Assembly (NCBI RefSeq): GCF_009389715.1
Contig: NC_052393.1
Location: 2,418,001-2,482,000 of the forward strand
Source: Phoenix dactylifera
Taxonomy: Eukaryota; Streptophyta; Magnoliopsida; Arecales; Arecaceae
Direction: 5' to 3'
Length of the DNA stretch: 64,000 bases
Below are positions 35,460 through 47,869 of this stretch, in pieces. Numbering within the stretch: position 1 is the first letter of the stretch; each line of letters begins with the position of its first letter. Made by a program: the position numbers and the translations under genes. The notes under the pieces were generated by a model, which saw only the letters and a list, made by a program, of their open reading frames with translations, searched no databases and had not been told where the DNA came from.

Positions 35460-38400
35460 CTACAGGTTTGGATAGAGGTCTGGTGTTTGAGTATGGATGA
35501 TCGCCACCGCTGCGGAGAACGATTGCAGAGCCGAGAGAGTTGACTGAAAGTAAATAATGTAGAGGCCTTCACTCGAATTCACCAGCTTGAGCGTCGGTTC
35601 ACCATGCTTTGCACCCTGAGAGTTACAAGCATATTAAAAGCTGCATCAATGCTCGTTTAGAGACATGCAGAACATGAACAGCAGTAAAGCCACATCTCCC
35701 CACCCCGCAAATAAAAAAAGAGAAAAAATAATTAATACAGTTCCATATTTCTTCGATGATATAAAATTCCAAACATCAATAATACACTAGAAGAAATTGA
35801 ATGATGAAGTATATGTTTATTACGTATGTATATATGTACATATATTAACAATATCAGATATTAAAAAATTTTAAAATCTTCATCTTGGGATTTTAGTTAA
35901 TCCAAGATGGAGCTGTGAATACAAACACCAATTCAGGATTTCCAGGGTCATCTTGTCGTTCATAAAAGAGAATGAGAATGTTTATATTAAAGAGAAAAAG
36001 TTGAAATAATTTTCTGCACTCGACTCGATTTAACAATAAATAATAAACTATGGATGATAATTCAAAAGACATAACAGTCTCTGCTTTGCCTCTTCACAGT
36101 TACCTTTTCTGGGTGCAGCTGCAACAGATGTTAATTGTCGGGCAAAAGTAACAAAAAACAAAAACAACAGCAGCTCTTTCAAGTTTTGCTCAAGGGTCTT
36201 GGCTTTTGCTATCCAAAGTTTTACTCAGATGTTGGTGTCGCCTGGAGCAACCAACATCTCAGCAACCAGCAATTATAAGTTGAAAAATGTTGTATCGATA
36301 CAACAAAGATCTTCCTATAATGTGATGCACAAGAAGAGCGCACTAAAAGTGTGATCCATTAAAGAACATGAAGAGGTTAAAAGTCTAAAACAACATGAAC
36401 TACATGGCATGATTAGATGAGGATTTAAGATTTTTTTCCTTTCTCCTTTCTTTTCTATCAGTTTCCACTTCTCAGATATGATACGAACCATGCCTTTCGG
36501 AGGTCATAATTTGAGAGATCCAAGCATTCATTCAGACTTACAATATACATCTTTAAGTTGTCTCATTAGGATATAACTCTCGATTTTACTCAAAGCAACA
36601 AATAAGTTTGTTTAGACCAGGACATCATGTCATGGTAATACTATGGCAGGATTAGAGGCATGAATAAACCAAATAAAATGCAAATGTGAATAAGAAGGAA
36701 CCCAACCTATTAGTGGGTCAGTTTGCTCAGACTGAAGGATAAAAGAGCTGAGAGAAGGGTGTCTTGTGCAACAAAAACGACATACGAGTCAAGATAAGTG
36801 TCCGCTCCAAGAGTCAGAACTGTGGTGATGTTTTGAGAAATGAGTATGAAATGAAGTAGAAAATATTGGCGCAACTCAAAAAATTGAGACCTAGCATGCA
36901 ATTATACTTTAACGTAGTACATCCATGTAAAATGAGTTGATCACCCATAAACAAGACACGATACATGCAACCACCAGCAGATGCAATAAGGTTGGATACC
37001 AGATGTCAAATTCAAAGGCTCAAAATAGGAGGCAGAAAAAGAGTCACCGAGGAGTAATGGTGAGTATCAGAAAAAATTTCTTGAGAACTTGTAGAACATT
37101 CAACAAGATTAACTATGAAAGGTGTAATCAACAACACAAATACAGTCATGATCAACTGGTTAAGTTCTAGCTGAAGATTGGGATGACGACGATGAACAAA
37201 AATTGCAAGCATCATTGGGTAACCAACCAAAACAATAGTTTTCATAACAAGGGAATATCCAGAATTGGCGATCAACAGAAACCACACTTCTGAGTTACCC
37301 CAGAGACATACTCACAAAATCACAAGCACGGTGCCAAAGAAAAATTGGAAAATTTAAAAATTTCTTAGGCATCTCACCATTTCCTACAAGCAGATGAATC
37401 CAGAGCATGAAATTTTCAACAAAAAGCACAATGAATACATAAGATATTAAGGACAGGGGCCAAAAGGAACCTACAAAAATAGGAAAAAGAAACAATTTCT
37501 TACACACCTCCATAAACAAGTCAACTGAGCTGAGATCTTCTCGTGATTCCTCCGGCGGCGAAGTTTTTGAATGGATACAGCAGTTGTCGAGTACTGTCAG
37601 AGGACACCCAACATCCCACCCACCACAGTCACAATGTCCACCAGACCTCCACCTCTCAACAAGACTAGATGGGCCACCAGTTCTGGTAATTGGACCGCCA
37701 TGGAAACCAGCTGGAACTAAAACATTCATTCTCCTGGCAGATTTCCTTGAATTTCTCATGAGAATTTCTTCTCTGTTTTTTGAAGCAGATGAAGGCTCTG
37801 GACAGTTATCAGCATGACTAGCTCTGTTGAGAAAGCTAAGGCCCCAACCTCCACTTGCTGCCAGTTTATTGCTATCATGCTGATAGTCTTCCACAACTAT
37901 TGCAGCCAACTCGAAATTGGGTGGGAAATCATCTGCAAGGTGATTCAAAGCAAATGATTCATCAATATTGCTCACCTCACCTATAAACACTTCCTCCAGA
38001 CCCTCAGATTGAGAGCTTGCTTCACCAACTTTGTGAGTAGATGTATGCTTGGATGAAGGACTTGGTCTAAATATTCCTGCCACCTTCTTAGATAATCCCT
38101 TGCTTTTCATAATAGGAGAGGAGGAACTTGGCATTTCTTTGAAATGGTCTCCATTAGCACCAAACAAGACAAACTTGGTTTCTATGAATTTAGATCTATT
38201 CGAGTTCAGAACTAGAGTACTCGATACCTTCATCTTACCGACAACATTCGAGGCACCATTGATGGGGTTTCTTGAATCCTTCCGGCTATCAGTTTTCGAA
38301 TGAAACAAGTACATGTAATCCATGGCCCTGTCAACCGAGGACTTGATCTTCAGAGGATTTGCCAAATACAATTCCCTCGGATCATCATTCAGAGAGAACA

Positions 38401-39277
38401 CAAAATGAGGAGTCCCACCCTTCCACACACAGCGAAGAAGCCCTGTTGAAGTAAAGTGGTGTGCAGATGAAGAGGACTGATATGAACATGGAAAGTCTGT
38501 AGCTGAGCAAAACAGAAGCATCTCTTTGGAGAAGTTAGACATGGTTTTCTGCTTCCTAAAAGGAATTACCGCCATCATGGGCTTTTGTGATGAGGTATCA
38601 AAATGCCCAGAAGGAGCACTTGTCAACTCTGAGAATTCTATTCGTCTGGTACCGGTCGATCTTGATCTAATGTGTCCCACAGTATCATCTGAATTGCCTA
38701 GCTTGAAGAATAGTGAGCTTTTTATAAAGGTCCTTGCCTTGACAATTGCCTCTATAGAATCAAAAATCCATCGCCCTGAAGGACTCACAATTACATTCAC
38801 GGAACGAGTTGCTGGAGAACATTCAACAATGAAATCGCCCAGATCATTAATACTCCTTGTTCTTCTTCGCATTTTTAAGCTTTTGAACATATATCTCACA
38901 TTCACGGGGATGTTTAACAGGGATTCTGTTCTACAAAAGATATGAATAGAATCAGAACTAAGTTCTTCCGATCCAATGAAATGCTGTGCGAACTTCCTAT
39001 TGGGACTGATAAAATTGATATAATTTGGAAAGATGAGTTCATTGCTGCATGGACATGATTTCTGGTTACATATTGAACTATTTTTTGATCGTCCAACATC
39101 CAAGATCAAAGGTAGATTCCTGCTGACCTTCTCAAAAAGCTCTAATTTAAGTTCCGGTATGACAAAATACAAGCAATTGTCTTCTTCCAACCCTCCGGTA
39201 CTGTCCGAACTACAAGGTATGGCATTTTCATCTTGGAATACTTTTGTCTCAGCCAAATATATACAATTCATCTTCAT
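35460..39277 (-). CDS. DUF3527-family protein (641 aa, two coding exons)
   Basis: A plant-specific protein family of unknown biochemical function. Minus-strand exons are 37508-39277 and 35460-35615, joined by GAG|GTGTGT ... CTCAG|GGT in phase 0, and ending in TAG. The DUF3527 domain occupies roughly residues 150-641. Landmarks are RCVWKGGTPHFVFSLNDD, FELAAIVVEDY, GGWGLSFL, VLVPAGFHGGPITRTGGPS, WRSGGHCDCGGWDVGCPLTV and, in the last exon, LVNSSEGLYIIYFQSTLSAL. No membrane segments are visible, and the N-terminal 140 residues are less conserved in appearance. The ATG at 39277 is the first long in-frame start. A probable noncoding first exon ends at 40887, with an acceptor at 39329. Two short upstream frames precede the start in that leader. 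Function should not be guessed beyond the family name. Confidence 0.9.
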
Positions 39278-39293
39278 GATTGACAGGGCATGT

Positions 39294-40567
39294 CTAGCTA
39301 CTGACCATGTAAAATGAACTCCGGCTCATCTGCATGTCGCAACAAAAAATCAAGGTAACTCATTAACTAGATGCTGCTACATAGTTTTAAAAATGCATTC
39401 AAGAAGCTCAAAGAAGTTTTTCTTTTCCAATTGCAACTATTACCAAAACACTTCAGTAGGACATCAGTCAAATAAAAACTCTTAAAATTTTGCATGCACA
39501 AGTATTCGAGGATTCAGATTACATTTAACTTCAAATAATGCAGCAGACACTAAAACATGTACTCATCAACAAGCATACCAAAACAAAGAAACATCAGGTG
39601 CATTCCCTGCTAAGTTTGTACCCAGTTGGTTGTCCAGAGAATGCAGCATAAGTTCCCCATTTGGCATGCATATATTTCTACAGAAGAAACCTTCATGAAT
39701 ACACAAGACAGATGTCGCGCCCTTGCCCTTAATCCTCATCTCTATTTTTCACCTTGAAGACCACATGGCAGATTGGTGGACCACAGATGGAAAATTCCCT
39801 TTTCCCAAACAATTATTAGAAACAACATTTTGTTCCATGATTCCTCCATGCAATAGCCAAAATGGACTGGTCCCCCACAAATACGAGAACAAATCTATTC
39901 TATAGATCTACTACTTGGCAGGTTTAACAGACCTGCTCGCCATCCTTTGTCATGGAATCTATTCTGATGATCAAAACATGCACAAACAAGCAAGAAAATT
40001 TGTTTTATCTCTTTGGATTTTATTCTAATGACTCAAAAACAGAAAGTGGTGGTCAAACATGCATTATTGCTGTGAAACAAATCGATGGGCTATCTTTTGG
40101 ATTGAAAATGGAGGCAATCCAAATTAATTTGGGAAGTCCAATTGCAAAATTCTATACACTTGCTGAATTACAAATGTTTTATGTATACATGTATGTTTAT
40201 ATGGACATTAGCTCATTTAGTGAATAAGAATATAATTTTTTAAAAAAAACAATGCCCTTCTTTCTTCTAAAGAAATAGAACTAGAGTATAAAGGCACAAA
40301 TTACTCTACCATCAAAACTACAAGAATTCGCAAATGCTACGCCTGTTCTACCAAGCTGGGATTTAAAAGTGAGTCCCTAGATTTAGTTTTAAAGGACAAC
40401 TCTGAATAACAGCAAATACAATTACATTTCCTTAGCCTTCAAGTGACACTTTGCACTGTCCAAATAAAATAGAAAGGTGTATTCCTTCCTACTCTTCTAG
40501 AGAAAATAGTAGAGCACAAGATTATACATACATAAATACATACTAAAAATATAGTTTCTTTTCTGGT

Positions 40568-40613
<46 letters not shown>

Positions 40614-40907
40614 ACAACCTACCCTGTAATAAAAATCAGAAGAAATAATCAAGAAATAGAAGACGATACACAAAGAAAAGGTGGAATAGTACGTTCTTTT
40701 GGAGAAATTATGGCTAATCTCAAAAGTTCGATGTTTACTTTTAGTTTTCAAAAGAGAAAGAGAATTTTGGGAAAGTTTCCAGGTAATATCAAGCAGAGGA
40801 CTGAAGCACCCACACCCTTTACTAAATGCTAAAAGGGAATAAAGAGGATGCTGAAGTAAAGAGAAGAACAAGAACAGATTCCTCACCTGAGGTATGATAG
40901 AATCCAA
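39294..40907 (-). promoter_or_regulatory. Spliced 5' leader of the DUF3527 gene with upstream ORFs
   Basis: On the minus strand a donor CAG|GTGAGG ends a leader exon at 40887, and an acceptor (ATGCAG|ATGAGC) starts the next exon at 39329. Joined, an ATG at 40907 opens an 18-codon frame that ends at TAG 39294-39296. A second ATG at 39291 opens five codons whose TGA overlaps the main ATG at 39277. Splicing is inferred from sites only. Confidence 0.45.
40570..40611. repeat. (GA)21 microsatellite in the DUF3527 leader intron
   Basis: A pure 42-bp GA run, about 280 bp inside the proposed leader intron. Confidence 0.9.
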
Positions 40908-41086
40908 AGCTCGCCGAAGCTCCCCGGAAGCTGCGACACCCGCGCTTCTTTTATTCAGAGAATGGAGAAATGAGGTCTAGATGTTTCTAGAAAGGAACTT
41001 CCTTTCGCCCTTGTAAGCTCCAAATCTTATCAATCAGAAGAACGGAGACAAAAAAAAATAATTACGAGGTAAAATAAAAACACTGT

Positions 41087-41104
41087 GGGGGGGGGGGGGG
41101 GGGG
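41087..41104. repeat. Poly-G run of 18
   Basis: Eighteen consecutive G on the plus strand (C on the DUF3527 gene strand), in the proposed promoter region. Runs this long are rare in AT-rich plant DNA and prone to assembly or sequencing error. Confidence 0.85.
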
Positions 41105-42149
41105 ATGGGTTTCCTGAATAAGACAAGACAACGAGAAAAGATTAGAGAACGAAATTTTCTAAGCGAATGCGGAAAAAGATGAGACTAGCAGATGGAAGGC
41201 GAGTTGTTGCACTGTTTGTATGCTAAAGAGAGAAGAGAACACGAGGAAGGCGAAAAAGGAGTCTTTTTTTGACGCAAAACAGAGGATTTTCTCCTGCTAC
41301 AGACAGGAAGAAGAAAACAGCGAAACTGGTATATATCATCAACCAAAATATAAGAAAACTGGTAGAGGAAGGCCTACTCTTCATGCAGAAAAGAAGTTCA
41401 AAAAAACTAAGCCAGGAAAAACATTTTTTTTCTGATAAAAAACACAGAGAATCTTCCTTAGAGGTAAACAGGAGAAGGGAAGAAGACAACAGAAAATAGG
41501 ATATGTAATAAAGGAACGAGGCGCCCCTTTCCCCAGTTTCTCAACTATAATATAGAGAGGAGAACACAAAGAAGAAGGCCAAAAAGGACTTCTTTTACAA
41601 TGGGAAAATGAAGGGGTTTTCCTCTGAACAACAGGGTGCAATCGGCTTCTATCCACAGCTTTCTCAACTTTTCCTTTCTGTCTTCCTTCTCTGCGTAACG
41701 CGTGCCGCCACGATCAAACAATCCTATTCAACTGCAATCCACTAAGCCACCATCACTGCTACCATTCCATTAATAACAGTAGCCAAGTAAAGAACAAGAG
41801 AGAAAGGAAGCGACCGTTTAAAAAAAAAAAAAAAAAAAAAAACGTCGCTTTAGCGTGGAAGCGCCATCTAATCCCGACCCATGTGATGGAGCGGGGACTG
41901 ATGCATCCCAATCCCATAAAAAAAATATATAAAAAAATAAGAAATATTTTTTTAATATATTAAGCGATTAAACAAGTCTTATATAACCACTGCCATCTAA
42001 ATTAGAGAACAAAATAATATATAAAAATAAAAAAAATAAATACAAAATAAATTTATAAAATATCTTCAAAACGATGAAAGATTATCCAACCAGCATTATT
42101 GTTCATCTTTTGAAACACATGCATAGCTTAGGAGGCATTACACTTCCTC
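41105..42149. other. Intergenic, DUF3527 promoter side
   Basis: No gene recognised. The GA-rich frames at 41220-41500 are low complexity. A poly-A run lies at 41820-41842. Confidence 0.5.
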
Positions 42150-42167
42150 AATAGCCGTAGAATGTCT

Positions 42168-42598
42168 GGCCGCAGGTGGGCGTTGTACATCTGGGATTAC
42201 AGTTGTTGGAGCGGAGCTGCGGGCTGCCTGGGAGGGTTTATCCTATGCCAGGCAGGTCCTTGGCGCCGAGCGAGTGTTCCTTGAGGGAGACTCTGCGGTG
42301 GGGACCGATTGGATTCGGAGGTGGACAGGTACGGTGACGGTCACCCCCTTATTCGGGAGACTCGGAGGATGGCTCAGATGATGGTCGGATTCCAGATTGG
42401 TCATGTGTTTAGAGAGGCGAACATGGCCGCAGACTGGGTCGCCTCTTTTGTGGCCCGGCATTCTAGGGATGTTTTGTGGACGTCTGCTATAGACGCTCCT
42501 TCTCTTTTGTTGTCTTTTATTTCTATGGACATGATGGGTTGTACTCATGTTAGATCTATATGAATGAGTAGCCGGTTTTTATAAAAAAAAAAAAAAAA
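42168..42598 (+). mobile_element. 5'-truncated L1-type LINE with RNase H domain, poly-A tail and target duplication
   Basis: Translation gives a plant L1-type RNase H C-terminus: AELRAAWEGLSYARQVLG, then FLEGDSA, and after a one-base frame change near 42305, VGFQIGHVFREANMAADWVA. It ends at a stop near 42561 and a poly-A tail (42583-42600). ATAGCCGTAGAATGTCT (42151-42167) recurs with one mismatch after the tail (42600-42616), a target duplication typical of LINE insertion. Confidence 0.85.
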
Positions 42599-42616
42599 AA
42601 TAGCCGTAGAAAGTCT

Positions 42617-44149
42617 CCTAAAACTTCAAGCTAATAAAATTATCAAAATAATTTTTTTGTCGGCGCGTAAGTAAAAAACAGGCGGAAAGTAAGTAAATAA
42701 AAATAATAAAGAAAAATTAAGGGGAAAAAAGAGGAAAAATAAGAAAAAGAAAAAAAACTACCGGAGAGCAGATGAGATGACAGGAAATTCCAGGCTGGCT
42801 TCGGAATCGGAAGTGAAGCTGCCGACGCGCACCTGTGTCGCTTTCTCTTCCCACTTATCCCGCTCTTATATATTCCTTCTGCGCCGCCCATGTTCGTTCC
42901 CCGAGAAATTACAACCCGGGGAATGGTGGCCAAGATGGACCGGGATTACAACCTCTCGGGGAGCATATGGGTGTCCAAGAAGTACTCTGATTCTATTTTG
43001 TTTTGGTTCGTCGTTGCTGACGACTGGGGTGTGTCGGAAGATTCAAACACGTCGACCGAGAGATGCATGAATATGGACGCTAGCATTAAAGTTAGAATAT
43101 TACCTGAGCAAAGATTAATTTTGCTAATTGCATTGATTAAAGTCAAATGCAACCTATCCGTGAATATATATACAAGATATTGAAAATATAAATATAAATT
43201 ATACAATAGAAAATAAATATTTTTTAAAAAATAAAATAAAATATTAATTATAAGTGGAATGTCTTTAATAATTAATAACTATTCAAACTGGCATTTCAAT
43301 CTTTCCAACCACTTTGATTGCCGTGATACTGGCTGAGAGGTAAATTTTTTAGAATTCTTTCGCATGTTAGATTGAAATAGGGCTCATCAAAAAATAATTA
43401 AAAAGAGTTTCTGTATTATTTAAAATAATTAATAAACTTTTTTGAGTTTTCTAATTGATTAAGAAGTTTTTGCCTAACTGGCATATTTTTTTTTTAGAAT
43501 TTTTTTGCATGTTAATAAGGCTCGGTAAAAAATGGTTAAGAAGATTTTCAGCGTTTCCTAAAATAATTAATAAGGATTTCATATTTCTTAAAATAATTAA
43601 GAAATTTCTAAATGAAAGAAAATATTTTCTGAAATAATTAAGAAGCAAGCTTTTTGAAATAATTTTTTTCTCTAAGAAATTTCTAACAGACAGGTTTAAA
43701 TATTCTTTCCAAGTATTTTTTTAAAATAATTAAGAAGAGTCCAGGTGATTTTTTTAACAGCTTCTAAAATGTGAAACTCTAAATGGATGGGTATAAATAT
43801 TTTCTAAAATTTTTACATCTTTAAAATAATTTATGCATTTCTTAAATAGGGCTGGTCAAATATTTGATAAAATGAGTTTCTGCATTTTTTAAAATAATTA
43901 ATAACAGATTCTATGTTGGACAATTAGTACTAGATCCATTTGAAATTCTTTTTAGGGTGGGCATTGTTCAGTAGATCAGGTCAGGGTTGCATGATGTTTG
44001 GATTTAAACTCTATCCTACGTAAAGCCACCATTCCCCTTGGCGTTCAACTTCTCAGTTGCCAAGCTATGAGAGCCTCTTAAATGGCTTCTTTTTCCATTT
44101 ATTTTATTTATTTATTTTTTACAACGGCTGTATACACTATTTTAGCTTG
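42617..44149. other. Intergenic with a diverged repeat array
   Basis: A TATA-like CTTATATATTCC near 42866 precedes an open frame starting ATGTTCGTTCCC at 42890, but its product is not recognisable and it runs out within 100 codons. From about 43350 to 43910 a unit of loosely 80 bp recurs (see the repeat entry). Confidence 0.35.
43350..43912. repeat. Diverged repeat units with TAAAATAATTAATAA core
   Basis: Three similar blocks start near 43352, 43496 and 43833. Each has a TGTT- or GGGCT-type start, CAAAAAAT or GTAAAAAAT, then a TTAAAATAATTAATAA word. Further AAATAATTAAGAA words lie between them. Copies are strongly diverged. Confidence 0.5.
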
Positions 44150-44630
44150 AGTATAGCTAACAAAATTCAAAGACAAGAAATGCCAAAGTAATGAAAATCC
44201 CCTAATGTATCCAAAGAATCTCGCCGAAATGCTGCGCAGCAAAGAAGGCGACTCAATCTGTCGCCCTGTTCACCTTACGGTATGCATGTACTGTCTAAAA
44301 TGCCCTGCAGTCGCCCGTCATCTCCCAGATGTCACGCAACGAGGGTTGTCCCCCCTTCTCGACTCTCCCAAACCAATCCAGTCGATCATTGTGGCTGAGT
44401 TCCTTTTTAGCAAGATGCACTATGCCCCTAACACTTGTCTCGCATAGGTAATGCCTTCTTATATTACCCTGAGCTCTGCTCCAATGGCCGTCAATTCGGC
44501 CACATATCGCCTTCCACCGCAATCAGTCGTGAATTATGACTTCTAATCACAAATCCCACATATGCACTGTCCATATCGCCGGACACACTTCCGTCGAAAT
44601 TCATCTTCAGATAGCTATGTGGTGGGGGCT
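44150..44630 (-). mobile_element. LINE RNase H remnant, reverse orientation
   Basis: On the minus strand frames read LKMNFDGSVSGDMDSAYVGF and VIRSHNSRLIAVEGD, then, with frame changes, MRQVLGA and NSATMIDWIG. This is the start and middle of an L1-type RNase H. Several frameshifts and stops are present. A T-rich stretch at 44090-44120 may be the decayed poly-A tail read from the other strand. Confidence 0.65.
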
Positions 44631-45670
44631 CCTACAGGACAAGAACAATCCTGTCTTACATGGCTTTATGGGTAATCTGGATAGGGTAACTAATCAAAGT
44701 ACATCATATTTCGCCAACCAAGTCACCCTTTTACTTGGTGTCGAGACTTTGTGTGTACTACGAAGGGTGTGCATTTGTCAATACCTCAACATAAATAAGA
44801 AATTTTGAAGGTATTTTAAGTAACTCAAGTTACGGTACTCTTATTTCATGGCATGAATCTTTAATCAAAATTTACTATTATTTGAGTTGTACCAGAAAGA
44901 CATGAAGTTGGTATTATTGAACTACAAACGTACAAAACTACCCGTGAGTACTGTAACTTAGTTACGGTACTCTTATTTCAAATGCAAACATACAAAACTA
45001 CCCGTGAATAAAAGGACAACGCTATTTTGGAAATTTTATTGAAATTTCAATGCTAGTAATTTACCACTCATATTGCTCACTGTGCCTTTATCTATCCACT
45101 TGTGATGCATTATTATTACGACTATTATATTTATCTTTCCTCCGGCAGGACCACGCATGCAGTGATCAGGAAGTTGGATAAGGGTAAGATCAAAAAAAAA
45201 ACACTGATATTTGCATAGTAGTCTCTCTGCCAAGGCTAGAAGATATTGAAACCACTGCATATATAGTCCATGCTCCATGGAGAAACTGGAAAAACAGTCA
45301 GGGAGATCGGAAATATCTCCATAACTGAAATGAAATGAACAAGGAATTGAAAAAACTTGGAGATTAAGCGAAGGCACCGGAAGGTGGCAGAGGAAAGAGG
45401 ATTTGAACTTTGAAAAATAGCAGATGTTGTTGTGACAAGCAGAAAAAATAACAAAATAAGAAGAAAAATAAAAGTACATAATATTTATATGGCTTGATTT
45501 ATTCATCTATGTCCATGAGCAAAGACGATGCAAAAGCTTTATTACAAAAATTGAAGATCACATGATACAATTTTTTTTTGCAAACTTTAGCCCCTAATAG
45601 ATCCGACCTCTAGAGCACTTAATTGCTTCATTCTTTTATGATTACGAGATGTATATATAAGATTACAGAG
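44631..45670. other. Intergenic, no gene seen
   Basis: Contains a short direct repeat (TTACGGTACTCTTATTTCA near 44832 and 44961, followed by ACATACAAAACTACCCGTGA near 44987). The minus-strand frame 45036-45506 has no recognisable domain. Confidence 0.45.
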
Positions 45671-46099
45671 TGTGAGGACTTATACGGGCATGTATTCAGT
45701 TCCACATCGGTTATTCACTGGATAAATTTTGGGTACTTATACAGGATCAAGAAATCCAAATAATACTTTTCGGCTAGCCATTTTGGATGAGGTTCTGAGT
45801 TGTTACAAATGGTATCAGAGCGGACTCAGCTCATAACCTATGTTACGCTGCGGCACGGATTTATTGGAGTGACCACAGGCCGATCATGATGTTTGTGATT
45901 AGATTTGAATGGATTTGAACTCTTAACCTGATGAAGACGTCATAGCTTTAACGGAAGAAGTATGTGAGGACTCATGCGGGCGTATATTTAGTCTCACATT
46001 GATTTTTTACTGGATAGATCTTGAGTACTTATACAGAATCAATAAACTCAAATAATATATTCTTGCTAGCCATTTTGGATAAGGTTTTGGATTATTACA
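45671..46099 (+). mobile_element. TRIM-like element with two LTRs
   Basis: LTRs are 45671-45807 and 45963-46099 (137 bp each), starting TGTGAGGACT and ending in TTACA. The primer-binding site TGGTATCAGAGC begins two or three bases after the first LTR, and a purine-rich AACGGAAGAAG precedes the second. The internal region is only about 155 bp with no coding capacity, as in TRIM elements. Confidence 0.88.
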
Positions 46100-46878
46100 C
46101 GAAGTATAAAATTTTCTCATAAACTATCGGTCTGCGAGCTCTAAAAAAAAAAAGTTTTATTTGCTCTTTAGGGTTTGTAAACTCAGGATATACTCAAACT
46201 GTAGGCTTGCAACATACTTGCTGGGGTCTCGCATAATCTAGTTCTCGTTCTCCTTCTCAATATTCTATTTTTGAGTCCCTAAATTGGCTCAACTATTGGA
46301 CCAACCCAACCCGAGAAACAGAAATATTAGCCGTACTAAATTATTGATCGACGATCACTTTTAAACTCTCCATTGGTCAAAGTTAGACCAATAAAATTCG
46401 GCAACGGGAGGGCGATGAACCGGGCAAGACAACGTTCCGGTTCACTCGGCACCAGACATCCACCTTGGAAAAGGTAATATATTAGTGCACTGCTTTGTCA
46501 GTACTCCACCACGGCTATCTTTTTAGGAACGATGATTGCTTGTGATTGAATCAAAGTAAGTGGACTTCTCTGACTTTAGCAACCACATCCACATGGTGTT
46601 ATTTGTGTATATATATTTTTTAAGGTTCACTACGGCCAAAGTATTGTTTATGCTCGAATTTTGACGCAAAAGGAGGGCTCGGGGAGAAATTCGAGAAGGA
46701 TTTGACCTTTTTGAGTTGTGATGTGATTTGTACTTCCAAATATATTAATGGAAGAAAACCCAATAACCGATGGGCTCGGGTTGTAGCTTTGGCGCAAAAA
46801 ATTGATTCAATTTCTTCAGCTACGCTCACCTTCCGATTGCCTCGTGCGCAAATCTTAAATTATACTGCATTCCCGGCC

Positions 46879-47315
46879 TGTGATGACCGCGCGGACATAT
46901 ATTTATTCAAATATTAGTTATTCGCTGAATAGGTTTTAGGTACTTATATAGGATTAAAGAGCCCAAATAATATCTTCCGACTAGCCATTTTGAATGAGGT
47001 TCTAGATTGTGGCAATTGACATCAGAGCGGATCTGGTCCATAACATGTGTGGACTAGGAGATACTGCAACACGGATCTATTGAGGCTGGCCACGGCCCGA
47101 TCGTAGTGTTTGCGTTTAGATTTGAATGGATTTAAACTCTTAATCTGACGAATATGTCAAGACTTAAACGGAAGGAGTATATGAGGACCGTACGAACATG
47201 TATTTAGTCCCATATTGGTTATTCGCTGGATAGATCTTGGGTACTTATACATGATCAAGAAATCTAAATAATATCTTTCGGCTAGCCACTTTGAATGAGA
47301 TCCTGAGTTATGACA
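46879..47315 (+). mobile_element. TRIM-like element with two LTRs, more diverged
   Basis: LTRs are 46879-47014 (TGTGATGACC start) and 47180-47315 (TATGAGGACC start). The decayed primer site reads TTGACATCAGAGC. Internal words match the copies at 45671 and 59607. The LTRs differ from each other at many positions, so it is an old insertion. Confidence 0.82.
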
Positions 47316-47869
47316 CTGCTTGCACATGATCCATACATGGATTTGTGTTCGGGCCATGGTTTTATATGGGAAATCTATAATCAAATGATGTTTGTCATGC
47401 AATTTATAGACTTTTTTTTTTAATGCTTTTGTGGTGTGGGATGCATGTGAATCTGTAGGTCTTTTCCTCTGCAAGTCGCCTGGCCATTTGGGTGAGTTGG
47501 TGAGGCAAGACTAGTGCATGTTCCCGGTGACATGGTGGGCCTAATGCCTTCCAATTTTGAAGTGGAACACCGTTTTGACTTCACATTGGCAAACTTTGAG
47601 GCAGCCACATCTCTTCAAGGAGTAGGTGCCAACCACTTGAGCTACGGCCCATTTAGCTAAGAAAAATCGATTCTATAAATTAATTGTTTTTAATAGGCCA
47701 CCAATATATTATAATCATATGTTGTCCTGGTCTCTATACCTCATTATCTTGGTGTATGAGAAAAACAATTGATTTTTGTGGTCCCTCTGCAATGATTTTT
47801 CTTTTATGTGTATAAATATCTAAAATAAAAAATTAAGCAACTAGCAAACACGTTTTATTTTTATCTTGA
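47316..47869. other. Intergenic, no gene seen
   Basis: Between two TRIM-like copies; no recognisable coding sequence or repeat. Confidence 0.45.

Noticed and set aside
40497-40907. 136-codon minus-strand frame across the GA repeat
   Set aside because: Its middle is a serine-leucine run translated from the (GA)21 repeat; only its first seven codons may belong to a leader upstream ORF.
41220-41500. Overlapping charged or serine-rich frames in GA-rich DNA
   Set aside because: Low-complexity lysine/glutamate or serine/phenylalanine strings caused by base composition.
42890-43183. Open frame starting MFVPREITTRGMVAKMDRDY after a TATA-like sequence
   Set aside because: It has a promising start, but no family is recognised, the second half is AT-rich noise, and no downstream exons were found; too weak to call a gene.
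45671-47315. The TRIM copies at 45671 and 46879 as one CRISPR-like or tandem array
   Set aside because: Each pair of repeats is an LTR pair with its own primer site and internal region; spacing and flanks differ, and CRISPR arrays do not occur in plant nuclear genomes.
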